Source of the DNA: Alphaproteobacteria bacterium
GTDB lineage: Bacteria > Pseudomonadota > Alphaproteobacteria > Caulobacterales > Aquidulcibacteraceae
Length of the DNA: 64,000 nt
Assembly (NCBI GenBank): GCA_018969015.1
Contig: JAGWZE010000003.1
Location: 62,001-126,000 of the forward strand
Direction of reading: 5' to 3'
The notes below the pieces were generated by a model that saw only the letters and a program-made list of their open reading frames with translations, did not search any database and was not told the origin of the DNA. Each line of letters starts with the position of its first letter. The stretch's first letter is position 1. The position numbers were made by a program, and so were the translations under genes. This document shows, in pieces, positions 1 through 6,896 of the stretch.

Positions 1-2
1 AT

Positions 3-122
3 CGCAAGCGCTGGGGCCTGCCCGCGGACTATCCGATGGTGGCGCCGGCCTACGCCGCCCAGCGATCGGCGTTCGCCAAACAGATCGGCCTTGGCCGCGG
101 CGTGCGCCGCAAGGAGACCTGA
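3..122 (+). CDS. MucR/Ros-family zinc-finger regulator, C-terminal fragment
   Basis: Only the last 39 codons lie in the window and the 5' part is cut off by the window edge. The readable end has the sequence [18 protein letters not shown], then an AKQIGLGRG segment and a TGA stop. The Trp-Gly-Leu, Asp-Tyr-Pro-Met-Val-Ala and Lys-x-Ile-Gly-Leu-Gly blocks are the usual C-terminus of MucR/Ros proteins, which in alphaproteobacteria act as DNA-binding regulators of cell-cycle, polysaccharide and virulence genes. The zinc finger itself is not visible, so the assignment rests on this tail alone. The gene converges on the 75-residue gene downstream of hemA. Confidence 0.8.
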   Translation, partial: RKRWGLPADYPMVAPAYAAQRSAFAKQIGLGRGVRRKET

Positions 123-170
123 ACCGTCCAGACGTCACACGTCAGGGGGCATTTTCGCGGGTCAGGGGCG

Positions 171-398
171 TCAAGCCCAGGTCCCCGGCCCCCGTTTGGG
201 CGGCGGTGGCGGCGGGTCTTCGCTCTCGGGTTTCGCGCGCAGCCGCTCCAGTTTCGCAAGCGCCAGCCGCTCGAGATCAGCCCGCGCCGCCGAGGCCGGG
301 CCCATCACCACGGCCTCGATCCCCGTCTCCGGACAGATCGCCGCGACGCGCACGGCGTCGCCCACCGCCACGAATTCGAGATAGGCCGGCCGCTCCAC
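171..398 (-). CDS. small conserved alphaproteobacterial protein coupled to hemA
   Basis: This 75-residue protein of unknown function starts at a GTG that lies five bases after the hemA stop, so it is probably the last gene of a hemA transcript. An ATG at 440 would extend it into hemA, but the extra residues are Arg/Pro-rich and look non-native. Residues about 1-50 have a compact alternation of hydrophobic segments (YLEFVAVGD, VRVAAICPETGIEAVVMGP), which suggests a small beta-rich domain. A helix (LERLALAKLERLRAK) follows, and then a proline-rich tail. It resembles small DUF-type proteins (perhaps DUF6898) found in alphaproteobacteria, but I cannot confirm the family. No catalytic motif is visible. 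Confidence 0.6.
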   Translation of the reverse strand: MERPAYLEFVAVGDAVRVAAICPETGIEAVVMGPASAARADLERLALAKLERLRAKPESEDPPPPPPKRGPGTWA

Positions 399-403
399 GG
401 GCC

Positions 404-1630
404 TCAGGCCGCCGAGGCGACGAGGTCCTCGCGGGTCCACACCGCCTGCACCGCCGCGACCAGCGCCTCCATCAGCGCGTCGTCATGGAAGGGCGACGGC
501 GTGAACCGCAACCGCTCCGTGCCGCGCGGCACCGTGGGGAAGTTGATCGGCTGGACATAGACGCCGTGGTCGTAGAGCAGCGCATCCGAGATGCGCTTGC
601 AGCGCGCGGCGTCGCCCACGAGAAGCGGCACGATGTGCGTGGTGGAGCTCTCCATCACCGGCAGGCCCGCCGCCTTGAACATCGCCTTGAGCTTGGCGGC
701 GCGCTCGGCGAGGCGATCGCGCATGTGCGGGCAGCGGCGCACGAGACGCACGCTTTCCAGCGCCGCCGCGGCGATCGAGGGCGCGAGCGACGTGGTGAAA
801 ATGAAGCCGGGCGCGGTGGAGCGGATGGCGTCAATCGCGGCGCGCGGGCCGGTGACGTAGCCGCCCATGACCCCGAACGCCTTGGCCAGCGTGCCTTCGA
901 TGAAGTCGACGCGGTGCATGATGCCATCGCGCTCGGCGACGCCGCCGCCGCCCTGGCCGTAGAGGCCGACGCCGTGCACTTCGTCGAGATAGGTCATCGC
1001 GCCGTATTTCTCGGCGAGGTCGCAGATGTCGGCGATCGGCGCGGTGTCGCCGTCCATCGAGTAGACGCTCTCGAACGCGATCAGCTTGGGCGCGCCGGGG
1101 GGCGCTTCCGTCAGCAGGGACTCGAGGCTCTGGAGATCGTTGTGGCGAAACACCCGCTTCTCGCACTTGGCGCGGCGGATGCCCTCGATCATCGAGGCGT
1201 GGTTGAGCTCATCGGAGAAGATCCAGAGATCGGGAAAGAGCTTCGCAAGCGTCGACAGCGTCGCCTCGTTGGAGACGTAGCCGGAGGTGAACAGCAGCGC
1301 GGATTCCTTGCCGTGCAGCTGGGCGAGCTCGGCTTCGAGGTCGACGTGGTAGCTGGTCGTGCCGGAAATGTTGCGGGTGCCGCCGGATCCGGCCCCGACG
1401 TCCTCGACCGCAGCGTGGAGCGCCGCGATCACTTCCGGGTGCTGGCCCTGGCCGAGATAATCGTTCGAGCACCAGACCACGATCGGCTTTTCGGAGCCGT
1501 CGGGCAGGCGCAGGCGCGCGTGCGGGAAGCGGCCCTTCTCGCGCTTGATGTCGGCAAAGACCCGATACCGGCCCTCGTCCTTGATCGCCTCGACGGCGCC
1601 CTCGAAAACGGCCGCGTCTTCCTGTCTCAT
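404..1630 (-). CDS. hemA: 5-aminolevulinate synthase (ALAS)
   Basis: This PLP enzyme condenses glycine with succinyl-CoA to give 5-aminolevulinate, the first step of the C4 tetrapyrrole pathway, in the cytoplasm. The product is 408 residues, close to the usual 400-410. The Schiff-base lysine is K250 in [13 protein letters not shown]. The PLP-contacting blocks [12 protein letters not shown] and YLDEVHGVG are intact, as is the glycine-rich [13 protein letters not shown] segment. I chose the ATG at 1630 because [11 protein letters not shown] then falls where ALAS proteins have it; an ATG at 1726 would add 32 atypical residues. The gene is divergent from hemB, which performs the next step, so the 157-base gap probably carries both promoters. 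Confidence 0.96.
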   Translation of the reverse strand: MRQEDAAVFEGAVEAIKDEGRYRVFADIKREKGRFPHARLRLPDGSEKPIVVWCSNDYLGQGQHPEVIAALHAAVEDVGAGSGGTRNISGTTSYHVDLEAELAQLHGKESALLFTSGYVSNEATLSTLAKLFPDLWIFSDELNHASMIEGIRRAKCEKRVFRHNDLQSLESLLTEAPPGAPKLIAFESVYSMDGDTAPIADICDLAEKYGAMTYLDEVHGVGLYGQGGGGVAERDGIMHRVDFIEGTLAKAFGVMGGYVTGPRAAIDAIRSTAPGFIFTTSLAPSIAAAALESVRLVRRCPHMRDRLAERAAKLKAMFKAAGLPVMESSTTHIVPLLVGDAARCKRISDALLYDHGVYVQPINFPTVPRGTERLRFTPSPFHDDALMEALVAAVQAVWTREDLVASAA

Positions 1631-1787
1631 GTGTCCCGACCGGTCTTGGCCCCAGAAAAGGAACCTGTTTCCGCCTGATACGCCGGAATCCGGCGCTTGG
1701 GTCGATATAGCGCGCATTGGGCCCAAAGGCTAAGCGCGACGAAGGTCTTGGCCGTTCACGTCTGCGACGGTCGCTGGAGAGCGTTTC
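1631..1787. promoter_or_regulatory. divergent hemA/hemB control region
   Basis: The region separates two consecutive haem-pathway genes transcribed in opposite directions. It contains a perfect hairpin-like palindrome (CGCCGG at 1681-1686, CCGGCG at 1690-1695) whose centre holds a GAATC, a GANTC-type CcrM methylation site. It also contains a 10-base self-complementary TTGGGCCCAA at 1717-1726. A GGAGAG near 1775 is the likely hemB ribosome-binding site. I could not place convincing -35/-10 pairs. The regulator is unknown. Confidence 0.5.
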
Positions 1788-2783
1788 ATGGTTGGTTTCG
1801 ACGGTCGTCACCCGCTGCACCGCCCCCGCCGGATGCGCCAGGCCCCCTGGATCCGCGACCTCGTCCGCGAAGCGGTCGTGACGCCGGCCGATCTGGTCTG
1901 GGCGATGGTCGTGCATGCGGGGCCGCAGCCGCGCATCCCGGTCGCGGCCATGCCGGGCGCCGACCGCCTCGCGGTCGAGGCCGCCGCCGAGGCCGCCGTC
2001 GCCGCCCGGGCCATGGGCATCCCGATGATCGCGGTCTTCCCCAACGTGGATGGGTCGCTGAAGGACCCGGAAGGCTCGGAAGCGCTGAACCCGGACGGTC
2101 TCGTCCCCCGGGTCGTGCGGGCCATGAAGAAGGCCGCGCCGGAGGTGGGCGTCATGGTGGACGTGGCGCTCGATCCGTTCACGGATCATGGCCATGACGG
2201 CGTGATGATCGGCGACCGCATCGCCAACGACGAGACCGTCGAGCGCCTGTGCCGTCAGGCCCTGCTGCTGGCCGAGGCCGGGGCTGACGTCATCGCCCCC
2301 TCCGACATGATGGACGGCCGCATCGGCGCGATCCGCGGCGCGCTCGAAGGCGCGGGCCACCGCGACGCCCTGATCCTCAGCTACGCCGCCAAATACGCCT
2401 CGGCGTTCTACGGCCCCTATCGCGAGGCCATCGGCGTCACCACCCTGCGCGGCGACAAGAAGACCTATCAGATGGACCCCGCCAACGGCGCCGAAGCCCT
2501 GCGCGAGGGCGCGCTCGACGTGGCCGAAGGCGCCGACATGCTGCTGGTGAAACCCGGCCTGCCCTATCTGGATATCGTCCGCAGACTGAAGGACGCGTTC
2601 GGACTGCCCACGCTGGCGTTCCAGGTGTCGGGCGAATACGCGATGATCAAGGCCGCCGTCGCCAATGGCTGGCTCGACGAGAACCGCGCCATTCTCGAAA
2701 CGCTGACCTCCTTCAAGCGCGCCGGCTGCGACGGCGTGGTGACGTACTTCGCGCCGAAAGCGGCGGAGTTGCTGCGGCCGTGA
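1788..2783 (+). CDS. hemB: delta-aminolevulinic acid dehydratase (porphobilinogen synthase)
   Basis: HemB condenses two 5-aminolevulinate molecules into porphobilinogen. The 331-residue length is normal. The two active-site lysines are visible: K202 in SYAAKYASAFYGP and K255 in LLVKPGLPYLD. The metal loop reads DVALDPFTDHGHDG and lacks the cysteine cluster of zinc-dependent enzymes, so by family knowledge this is the magnesium-type enzyme common in alphaproteobacteria and Pseudomonas. A GGAGAG sequence lies just upstream of the ATG. The gene is divergent from hemA and overlaps the next gene by four bases. Confidence 0.96.
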   Translation: MVGFDGRHPLHRPRRMRQAPWIRDLVREAVVTPADLVWAMVVHAGPQPRIPVAAMPGADRLAVEAAAEAAVAARAMGIPMIAVFPNVDGSLKDPEGSEALNPDGLVPRVVRAMKKAAPEVGVMVDVALDPFTDHGHDGVMIGDRIANDETVERLCRQALLLAEAGADVIAPSDMMDGRIGAIRGALEGAGHRDALILSYAAKYASAFYGPYREAIGVTTLRGDKKTYQMDPANGAEALREGALDVAEGADMLLVKPGLPYLDIVRRLKDAFGLPTLAFQVSGEYAMIKAAVANGWLDENRAILETLTSFKRAGCDGVVTYFAPKAAELLRP

Positions 2784-3124
2784 GCGTCGACGAACGCCTG
2801 GCGACCTATGGAACCCTGGCGCCCGGCCGTCCCAACCATCACCAACTCAGCGGCCTGCGCGGGCGCTGGATCCTCGGCACGGTGAAAGGCCGGCTCGTGC
2901 AGCGCGGCTGGGGCGCGGCGCTGGGCTATCCCGCCCTGATCCCCGCGGAGGACGGCGACGACGTCGAGGTCCACGTGTTCCTGTCCCCGGACCTGCCGGA
3001 ACATTGGCCGCGTCTCGACGCGTTCGAGGGGGCCGAGTACCGCCGCGCCACCATCCCCGTCCACACGCGCGAAGGCGTTCTGGAGGCCTGGATCTATCTG
3101 GATGCGCGCCCCACCACGGGGTAA
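2780..3124 (+). CDS. gamma-glutamylcyclotransferase-like (AIG2/GGCT fold) protein
   Basis: This 114-residue protein starts with GTG in a GTGA overlap with the hemB stop, so translation is coupled to hemB. The N-terminal YGTLAPGRPNHH matches the substrate-binding YGTLxxG loop of the GGCT/AIG2 family. The Glu in LDAFEGAEYRR sits where the family catalytic Glu is found. Typical members cyclise gamma-glutamyl compounds or act on related amides; the substrate here is unknown. The link to haem synthesis is positional only. Confidence 0.8.
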   Translation: MSVDERLATYGTLAPGRPNHHQLSGLRGRWILGTVKGRLVQRGWGAALGYPALIPAEDGDDVEVHVFLSPDLPEHWPRLDAFEGAEYRRATIPVHTREGVLEAWIYLDARPTTG

Positions 3125-3151
3125 CAGGCCCTGGGGACGCCGAACAATGTC

Positions 3152-3180
3152 GTGACGCCGCGGCGCACATCGTGTATCAT
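3152..3180 (+). promoter_or_regulatory. probable vapBC promoter
   Basis: GTGACG (3152-3157) and TATCAT (3175-3180) are separated by 17 bases and resemble a -35/-10 pair. The -10 overlaps the left arm of the palindrome described in the next entry. The predicted leader before the antitoxin ATG is about 20 bases. Confidence 0.45.
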
Positions 3181-3196
3181 TACGCCCTTAATGATA
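3175..3196. promoter_or_regulatory. palindromic operator of the vapBC pair
   Basis: TATCATTA (3175-3182) and TAATGATA (3189-3196) form a perfect 8-base inverted repeat around a CGCCCT spacer. It ends ten bases before the antitoxin ATG, just ahead of a GGGA ribosome-binding site. VapB-type antitoxins commonly bind such sites to repress their own operon, so this is inferred to be the autoregulatory operator. Confidence 0.65.
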
Positions 3197-3205
3197 GGGA
3201 CCGCC

Positions 3206-3460
3206 ATGCCGCAGGTCGTGACCATCAACCGCCCGGACGTCGTAGCGCTCATTGAAGCGGCCGCCGAGAAATTGACCCACGGCAACAAGACGGAAGCCGT
3301 CGCCCTGGCCATGAAAACGCTGCTGGAGGCGGATGCGCGGACCAGTCCCTTGTTCGGCGCACATCGCGGCTCAGTGCGGACCCTACCCGGCGTCGACCTC
3401 ACCCGGCCCACCCTCGAGACTGAGCCCGACGCGCAATCAGGACGCGAACTCGAACATTGA
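3206..3460 (+). CDS. vapB: type II antitoxin, VapB-like (Rv0623/PSK family)
   Basis: This 84-residue protein has an N-terminal segment (TINRPDVVALIEAAAEKL, then NKTEAVALAMKTLLE) that matches the ribbon-helix-helix-like domain of Rv0623/PSK-family antitoxins. The TEAV motif opens the second helix. The acidic, Gly/Pro-containing C-terminal half would be the toxin-binding tail. ATG 3206 has an AGGGA ribosome-binding site and follows the palindromic operator. The stop overlaps the toxin start by four bases (TTGA), the usual coupling that favours antitoxin excess. A small family protein of this kind is diverse, so the subfamily is less certain than the TA role. Confidence 0.82.
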   Translation: MPQVVTINRPDVVALIEAAAEKLTHGNKTEAVALAMKTLLEADARTSPLFGAHRGSVRTLPGVDLTRPTLETEPDAQSGRELEH

Positions 3461-3900
3461 GCCGATCGCGTCTTCTTCTCGACACCCACATCGTCCTTTG
3501 GCTCGATGCAGGCGACGCCGCGCTTCGACAGGACACGCGCGATCTCCTGGAAACCCATTGGCGCTCGGGCGGGAAGCTGTGTTTGAGCGCGATGACCGCT
3601 TGGGAAATTGCGCTCCTTGTCGATTCCGGGCGCGTCGAACTCGATGTGACGCCGGACGAGTGGCTCGCGCGCTTTTGCGCGCGCCCTGGCATCGAGATCG
3701 TCGAGCTTTCGCTGTCGGCTGCGCTTCGCGCCTACCCACTGACGGGGCTCCCGCAGCGCGACCCGGCTGATCGCCTTCTGATCGCGACGGCAATTGAACT
3801 CGGGTGTCCGCTCGTGACGTATGACGCGCGCATCCTCGCGTTCGCAAAGGACCACGGCGCCGCGATCGGCTTGGCAGCCATCGACAGGGACAACGTCTAG
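3457..3900 (+). CDS. vapC: PIN-domain ribonuclease toxin, VapC-like
   Basis: This 147-residue PIN protein begins with TTG inside the antitoxin stop (TTGA overlap). The four acidic residues expected in a PIN active site are visible: D9 in LLLDTH, E50 in AWEIALL, D105 (with D102) in RDPADRLLIATA, and D123 in TYDARIL. Members of the family cut specific RNAs, often tRNA or rRNA, when the antitoxin is degraded. The target cannot be told from sequence. The arrangement DTHIVLW near the N-terminus resembles the Sll0205-like PIN subgroup. The pair sits between housekeeping genes and could have been acquired horizontally. Confidence 0.88.
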   Translation: MSRSRLLLDTHIVLWLDAGDAALRQDTRDLLETHWRSGGKLCLSAMTAWEIALLVDSGRVELDVTPDEWLARFCARPGIEIVELSLSAALRAYPLTGLPQRDPADRLLIATAIELGCPLVTYDARILAFAKDHGAAIGLAAIDRDNV

Positions 3901-3922
3901 ACCCGCGCGCTCCAGACGCCGC

Positions 3923-4606
3923 CTAGTTCATCGCCGCCGCGCGACGGGGCGCGGCGCGCAGCTCTTTCATGGCCGCGTCGATCCGCGCTTCCAGCCCGGC
4001 CCGCTCGGCGGGCGCGGCGAACGCCAGAAGCATCAGGGCCGCGCCATACCGCTGCTCGGCGGCCATGCGCAGGGCGGTGATGACGTGCGCGGTCCAGTCG
4101 AGATACGCGCCGCGGAACAAGTGGGCGAGCGCGGCGCCGAGTTGTTCGGGATCGGCCGTCGCGCGCAGACGCTTCTCCGCGACCGCCGCCGCCACGCGGG
4201 ACTGCCAGTACGCTGCGCGCGGCTCGTCGATCGCGGCGCGCATTTCCAGGGTCGGCGACCCGGCCCGCGCCATGTTGCGATAGAAGACCGGCTCGCGCTG
4301 GTAGAGGGCGGCCGCCAGATCCATGGCCACGAAGATCCGATCGAGCGCGTTGGCGGCCGGCGCGGCCTCGACGTCGCGCTGATAGGCGGCGAGGTCCTCG
4401 TCATAGACCTCGCGCAGGATCGCGTCCTTGGTCTTGAACAGGTTGTAGAGCGTGGCGGGGCTGACATCGGCCCGCTCGGCGATCTCCACCATAGATACGG
4501 CGTCGACCGACGTGGCCCGCGCCAACGCGGCGGCCGCGTCCACGATGCGGCGACGCCGCTCGGCCTTGCCCAGCTCCCGACGCGACGACACTCCCTGATC
4601 CGACAT
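3923..4606 (-). CDS. TetR-family transcriptional regulator
   Basis: This 227-residue protein has an N-terminal TetR DNA-binding domain (about residues 12-60): RRRIVDAAAALA, then the helix-turn-helix ERADVSPATLYNLFKTKDAI. The all-helical C-terminal part is variable and would bind a ligand. ATG 4606 is preferred because the longer ATG at 4672 would place codons across the palindromic operators. The gene is divergent from a MerR-thiolase pair. Two matching inverted repeats lie immediately upstream, consistent with autorepression and control of the neighbours. A lipid-derived or acyl-CoA ligand is a guess from context only. Confidence 0.88.
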   Translation of the reverse strand: MSDQGVSSRRELGKAERRRRIVDAAAALARATSVDAVSMVEIAERADVSPATLYNLFKTKDAILREVYDEDLAAYQRDVEAAPAANALDRIFVAMDLAAALYQREPVFYRNMARAGSPTLEMRAAIDEPRAAYWQSRVAAAVAEKRLRATADPEQLGAALAHLFRGAYLDWTAHVITALRMAAEQRYGAALMLLAFAAPAERAGLEARIDAAMKELRAAPRRAAAMN

Positions 4607-4622
4607 TTTTTGCCCGCCAAAC

Positions 4623-4638
4623 TTGGAGTGCTCTCTAA
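4623..4638. promoter_or_regulatory. TetR-type operator, site A
   Basis: TTGGAG-TGCT-CTCTAA is a 16-base inverted repeat with one mismatch. It lies about 17 bases upstream of the TetR start codon and has the same 6-4-6 layout as site B. Confidence 0.6.
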
Positions 4639-4652
4639 AGTCACTTGACTTG

Positions 4653-4668
4653 TTAGAGCGCACTCTAA
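4653..4668. promoter_or_regulatory. TetR-type operator, site B
   Basis: TTAGAG-CGCA-CTCTAA is a perfect 6-base inverted repeat with a 4-base centre. Its centre is exactly 30 bp from the centre of site A, about three helical turns. A TTGACT at 4645-4650 could be a -35 for the rightward MerR-thiolase transcript, which would put this operator in the promoter spacer. Confidence 0.65.
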
Positions 4669-4759
4669 TCAATGTCCACCATCCCGTGACGAGACCTCAA
4701 GGCGCAAGCCGGGACGGCTAGGCCCTAGAGCCGGCCGGGACCAAGATGGAGGAACACGC

Positions 4760-5173
4760 ATGACCACTCGCCTCGAGGGCGCGCGCATCGCAGCCGCCTA
4801 TTCGATCGGCCAACTCTGCCGCGAGTTCGATCTCACCCCCCGGGCGCTCCGCTTCTACGAGGAGCAGGGCCTCCTGAAGCCCGATCGTCAGGGCCAGATG
4901 CGCGTCTATTCGCACCGCGACCGGACGCGCCTGGCGCTGATCGTGCGCGGCCGCCGCGTCGGGCTCTCCGTGGCCGACATCCGCGACATCCTCGACACCT
5001 ACGACAAGAACGGCGAAGCCGCGCAGAACGCCAAGGCGCTGCAGGTCTTCACCAAGCGCATCGAGGCGCTCGAGGCCCAGCGCAAGGAAGTCGAAGAGGC
5101 GCTGCAGACGCTGAAAGGCGCCGCCGCCCGCCTGACCCAGTCCCATTCCACCGCCGGCATCGCCGCGGAGTAA
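4760..5173 (+). CDS. MerR-family transcriptional regulator
   Basis: This 137-residue protein has a MerR DNA-binding domain. YSIGQLCREFDLTPRALRFYEEQGLL forms the winged helix-turn-helix at about residues 14-40, followed by RVYSHRDRTRL and the second helix pair. A dimerisation coiled coil runs from about residue 85 to 118. No cysteine metal site is visible, so it is not a classic metal sensor. Some MerR proteins of this size control fatty-acid or branched-chain amino-acid breakdown. The thiolase gene 36 bases downstream, probably in the same transcript, fits such a role. A GGAGGA ribosome-binding site precedes the ATG. Confidence 0.88.
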   Translation: MTTRLEGARIAAAYSIGQLCREFDLTPRALRFYEEQGLLKPDRQGQMRVYSHRDRTRLALIVRGRRVGLSVADIRDILDTYDKNGEAAQNAKALQVFTKRIEALEAQRKEVEEALQTLKGAAARLTQSHSTAGIAAE

Positions 5174-5209
5174 CAGGCGCCGCGCGCGCCCGAGCCTGGA
5201 GCGTTCCCC

Positions 5210-6382
5210 ATGAGTGCAGCTTACATCGTCGCCGCCGCGCGCACTGCCGGCGGCCGCAAGGGCGGTCGTCTCGCCGGATGGCACCCGGCCGATCTCGCCG
5301 GCAAGGTGCTCGACGCGCTCGTCGACCGCTCCGGCGCCGACCCGTCCGCGATCGAGGACGTCGTGCTCGGCTGCGTCGGCCAGGCCGGCGAACAAGCCTG
5401 CAACATCGCGCGCAACGCGGTGCTCGCCTCCAAGCTGCCCGAAAGCGTGCCGGGCACGTCGGTGGATCGCCAGTGCGGCTCCTCGCAGCAGGCGCTGCAC
5501 TTCGCGGCCGCCACCGTGATGAGCGGCGTGATGGACGTGGTCGTCGCCGCGGGCGTGGAAAGCATGAGCCGCGTGCCGATGGGCCTGCCGATCGCGCTGC
5601 CCTACAAGAACGGCATGGGCTTCTACGTGAGCCCGGCGATGGCGGCGCGTTATCCCGGCATCCAGTTCAGCCAGTTCGCCGGCGCCGAGATGATCGCCAA
5701 GAAGTACGGCTTCACGCGCGACCAGCTCGACCGCTTCGGTTACGAGAGCCACAAGAAGGGCGCGGCCGCCATCAAGGCCGGCGCGTTCGGCGAAGAGATC
5801 GTGCCGATCGAGATCACGCTCGCGGATGGCGCCAAGGACACCCACCTCGCCGACGAAGGCGTGCGCTATGACGCCACGCTCGAAGGCATGGCGAACGTGA
5901 AGCTCCTGGCGGAAGACGGCGTCATCACCGCCGCCACCTCGAGCCAGATCTGCGACGGCGCCTCGGGCGTGCTCATCTGCAACGAAGCGGGCCTCAAGCG
6001 TCTCGGCGTCGCGCCGATCGCGCAGATCCGCTCGATGACGGTCACCGGCGGCGACCCCGTGATCATGCTCGAAGAGCCGCTGTTTGCCACCGACAAGGCC
6101 CTGAAGCGCGCCGGCATGAAGATCGACGACATCGATCTCTACGAGGTCAACGAGGCGTTCGCCCCCGTTCCGATGGCGTGGCTGCGCCACACGGGCGCGG
6201 ATCCGGACAAGCTCAACGTTCATGGCGGCGCGATCGCGCTCGGTCACCCGCTCGGCGCCTCGGGCACCAAGCTGATGACGACGCTCGTGCACGCGCTCAA
6301 GCGCCACAACAAGCGTTATGGCTTGCAGACGATGTGCGAAGGCGGCGGCCTCGCCAACGTGACGATCGTCGAGCGGGTGTGA
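5210..6382 (+). CDS. thiolase (acetyl-CoA C-acyltransferase)
   Basis: This 390-residue thiolase has the complete active site: nucleophile C89 in SVDRQCGSSQQAL, H346 in NVHGGAIALGHPLGASG, and the acid/base C376 in QTMCEGGGLAN. Family members either cleave 3-ketoacyl-CoA in beta-oxidation or condense acetyl-CoA; sequence alone does not decide between them. The gene lies behind a MerR regulator and a divergent TetR regulator, which favours a degradative, substrate-induced role. No other beta-oxidation genes lie in the window. Confidence 0.93.
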   Translation: MSAAYIVAAARTAGGRKGGRLAGWHPADLAGKVLDALVDRSGADPSAIEDVVLGCVGQAGEQACNIARNAVLASKLPESVPGTSVDRQCGSSQQALHFAAATVMSGVMDVVVAAGVESMSRVPMGLPIALPYKNGMGFYVSPAMAARYPGIQFSQFAGAEMIAKKYGFTRDQLDRFGYESHKKGAAAIKAGAFGEEIVPIEITLADGAKDTHLADEGVRYDATLEGMANVKLLAEDGVITAATSSQICDGASGVLICNEAGLKRLGVAPIAQIRSMTVTGGDPVIMLEEPLFATDKALKRAGMKIDDIDLYEVNEAFAPVPMAWLRHTGADPDKLNVHGGAIALGHPLGASGTKLMTTLVHALKRHNKRYGLQTMCEGGGLANVTIVERV

Positions 6383-6395
6383 CGCGAAGCGGATG

Positions 6396-6535
6396 ACCCT
6401 CTCCCCTTGTGGGAGAGGGTGGATCGCGCGCGGCAGCGCGCGAGACGGGTGAGGGGTGTCAGCGCGATCGTTTGCCGACTGAGGTTCACCCCTCATCCGG
6501 CGCTTCGCGCCACCTTCTCCCACAAGGGGAGAAGG
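6396..6535. repeat. long palindromic intergenic repeat (family A)
   Basis: Two strong hairpins stand at the ends: ACCCTCTCCC/GGGAGAGGGT (6396-6405, 6411-6420) and CCTTCTCCC/GGGAGAAGG (6513-6521, 6527-6535). The two ends are also complementary to each other, and internal blocks GGTGAGGGGT and ACCCCTCA match. The element fills the gap between two convergent genes and could end transcription in both directions, but no T-tract follows. A block GGCGCGAAGCGCC is shared with the element at 57179. Confidence 0.75.
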
Positions 6536-6539
6536 ACTC

Positions 6540-6896
6540 TCACCCCTCGATCGGAATGCCCTGCTGTTTGAAAAAACTCAGCCGGTCGAAATAGCCGCGC
6601 TGAAAGACGATCGCGCCGTTGCGCACCTGGAAGAACCCGCAGCCGCGCAGGCCGAGCGGATCGCGCCACTCCAGGATCGCCCACTCGCCGTCTTCAAAGA
6701 GGTTCTCGGGGATGCAGGTCATCGTGGCGCGCGCGAACTCCATCTCGAACAGGCCGCGGATCGCCGCGCGCCCCTCGAGCGGTTCGTAGGCGACCTGATG
6801 ATTGACGGCGTCCTCGGCATAGAGCGCCGCGAGGGCGTCGAGATCGGCGCGGTTGAAGGCGTCGATCCAGGCGCGGACGACGTCCTTGGGGCTCAA
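6540..6896 (-). CDS. SnoaL-like/NTF2-fold small protein
   Basis: This 118-residue protein starts with TTG in a TTGA overlap with the stop of the upstream dehydrogenase gene. The sequence SPKDVVRAWIDAFNRADLDA followed by LYAEDAVNHQV is the typical opening of NTF2/SnoaL-like proteins, and EGRAAIRGLFEMEF and WRDPLGLRGCGFFQVRNGAIVFQRGYFD continue the cone-shaped fold. Such proteins are isomerases, cyclases or binding proteins; no activity can be assigned. It is the last gene of a three-gene run with a flavin reductase and a beta-hydroxyacid dehydrogenase. Confidence 0.78.
   Translation of the reverse strand: MSPKDVVRAWIDAFNRADLDALAALYAEDAVNHQVAYEPLEGRAAIRGLFEMEFARATMTCIPENLFEDGEWAILEWRDPLGLRGCGFFQVRNGAIVFQRGYFDRLSFFKQQGIPIEG

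Noticed and set aside
6396-6420. A perfect 10-base hairpin after the thiolase as an intrinsic terminator
   Set aside because: No T-tract follows, and the hairpin is one part of a longer repeat found elsewhere; it may still aid termination.
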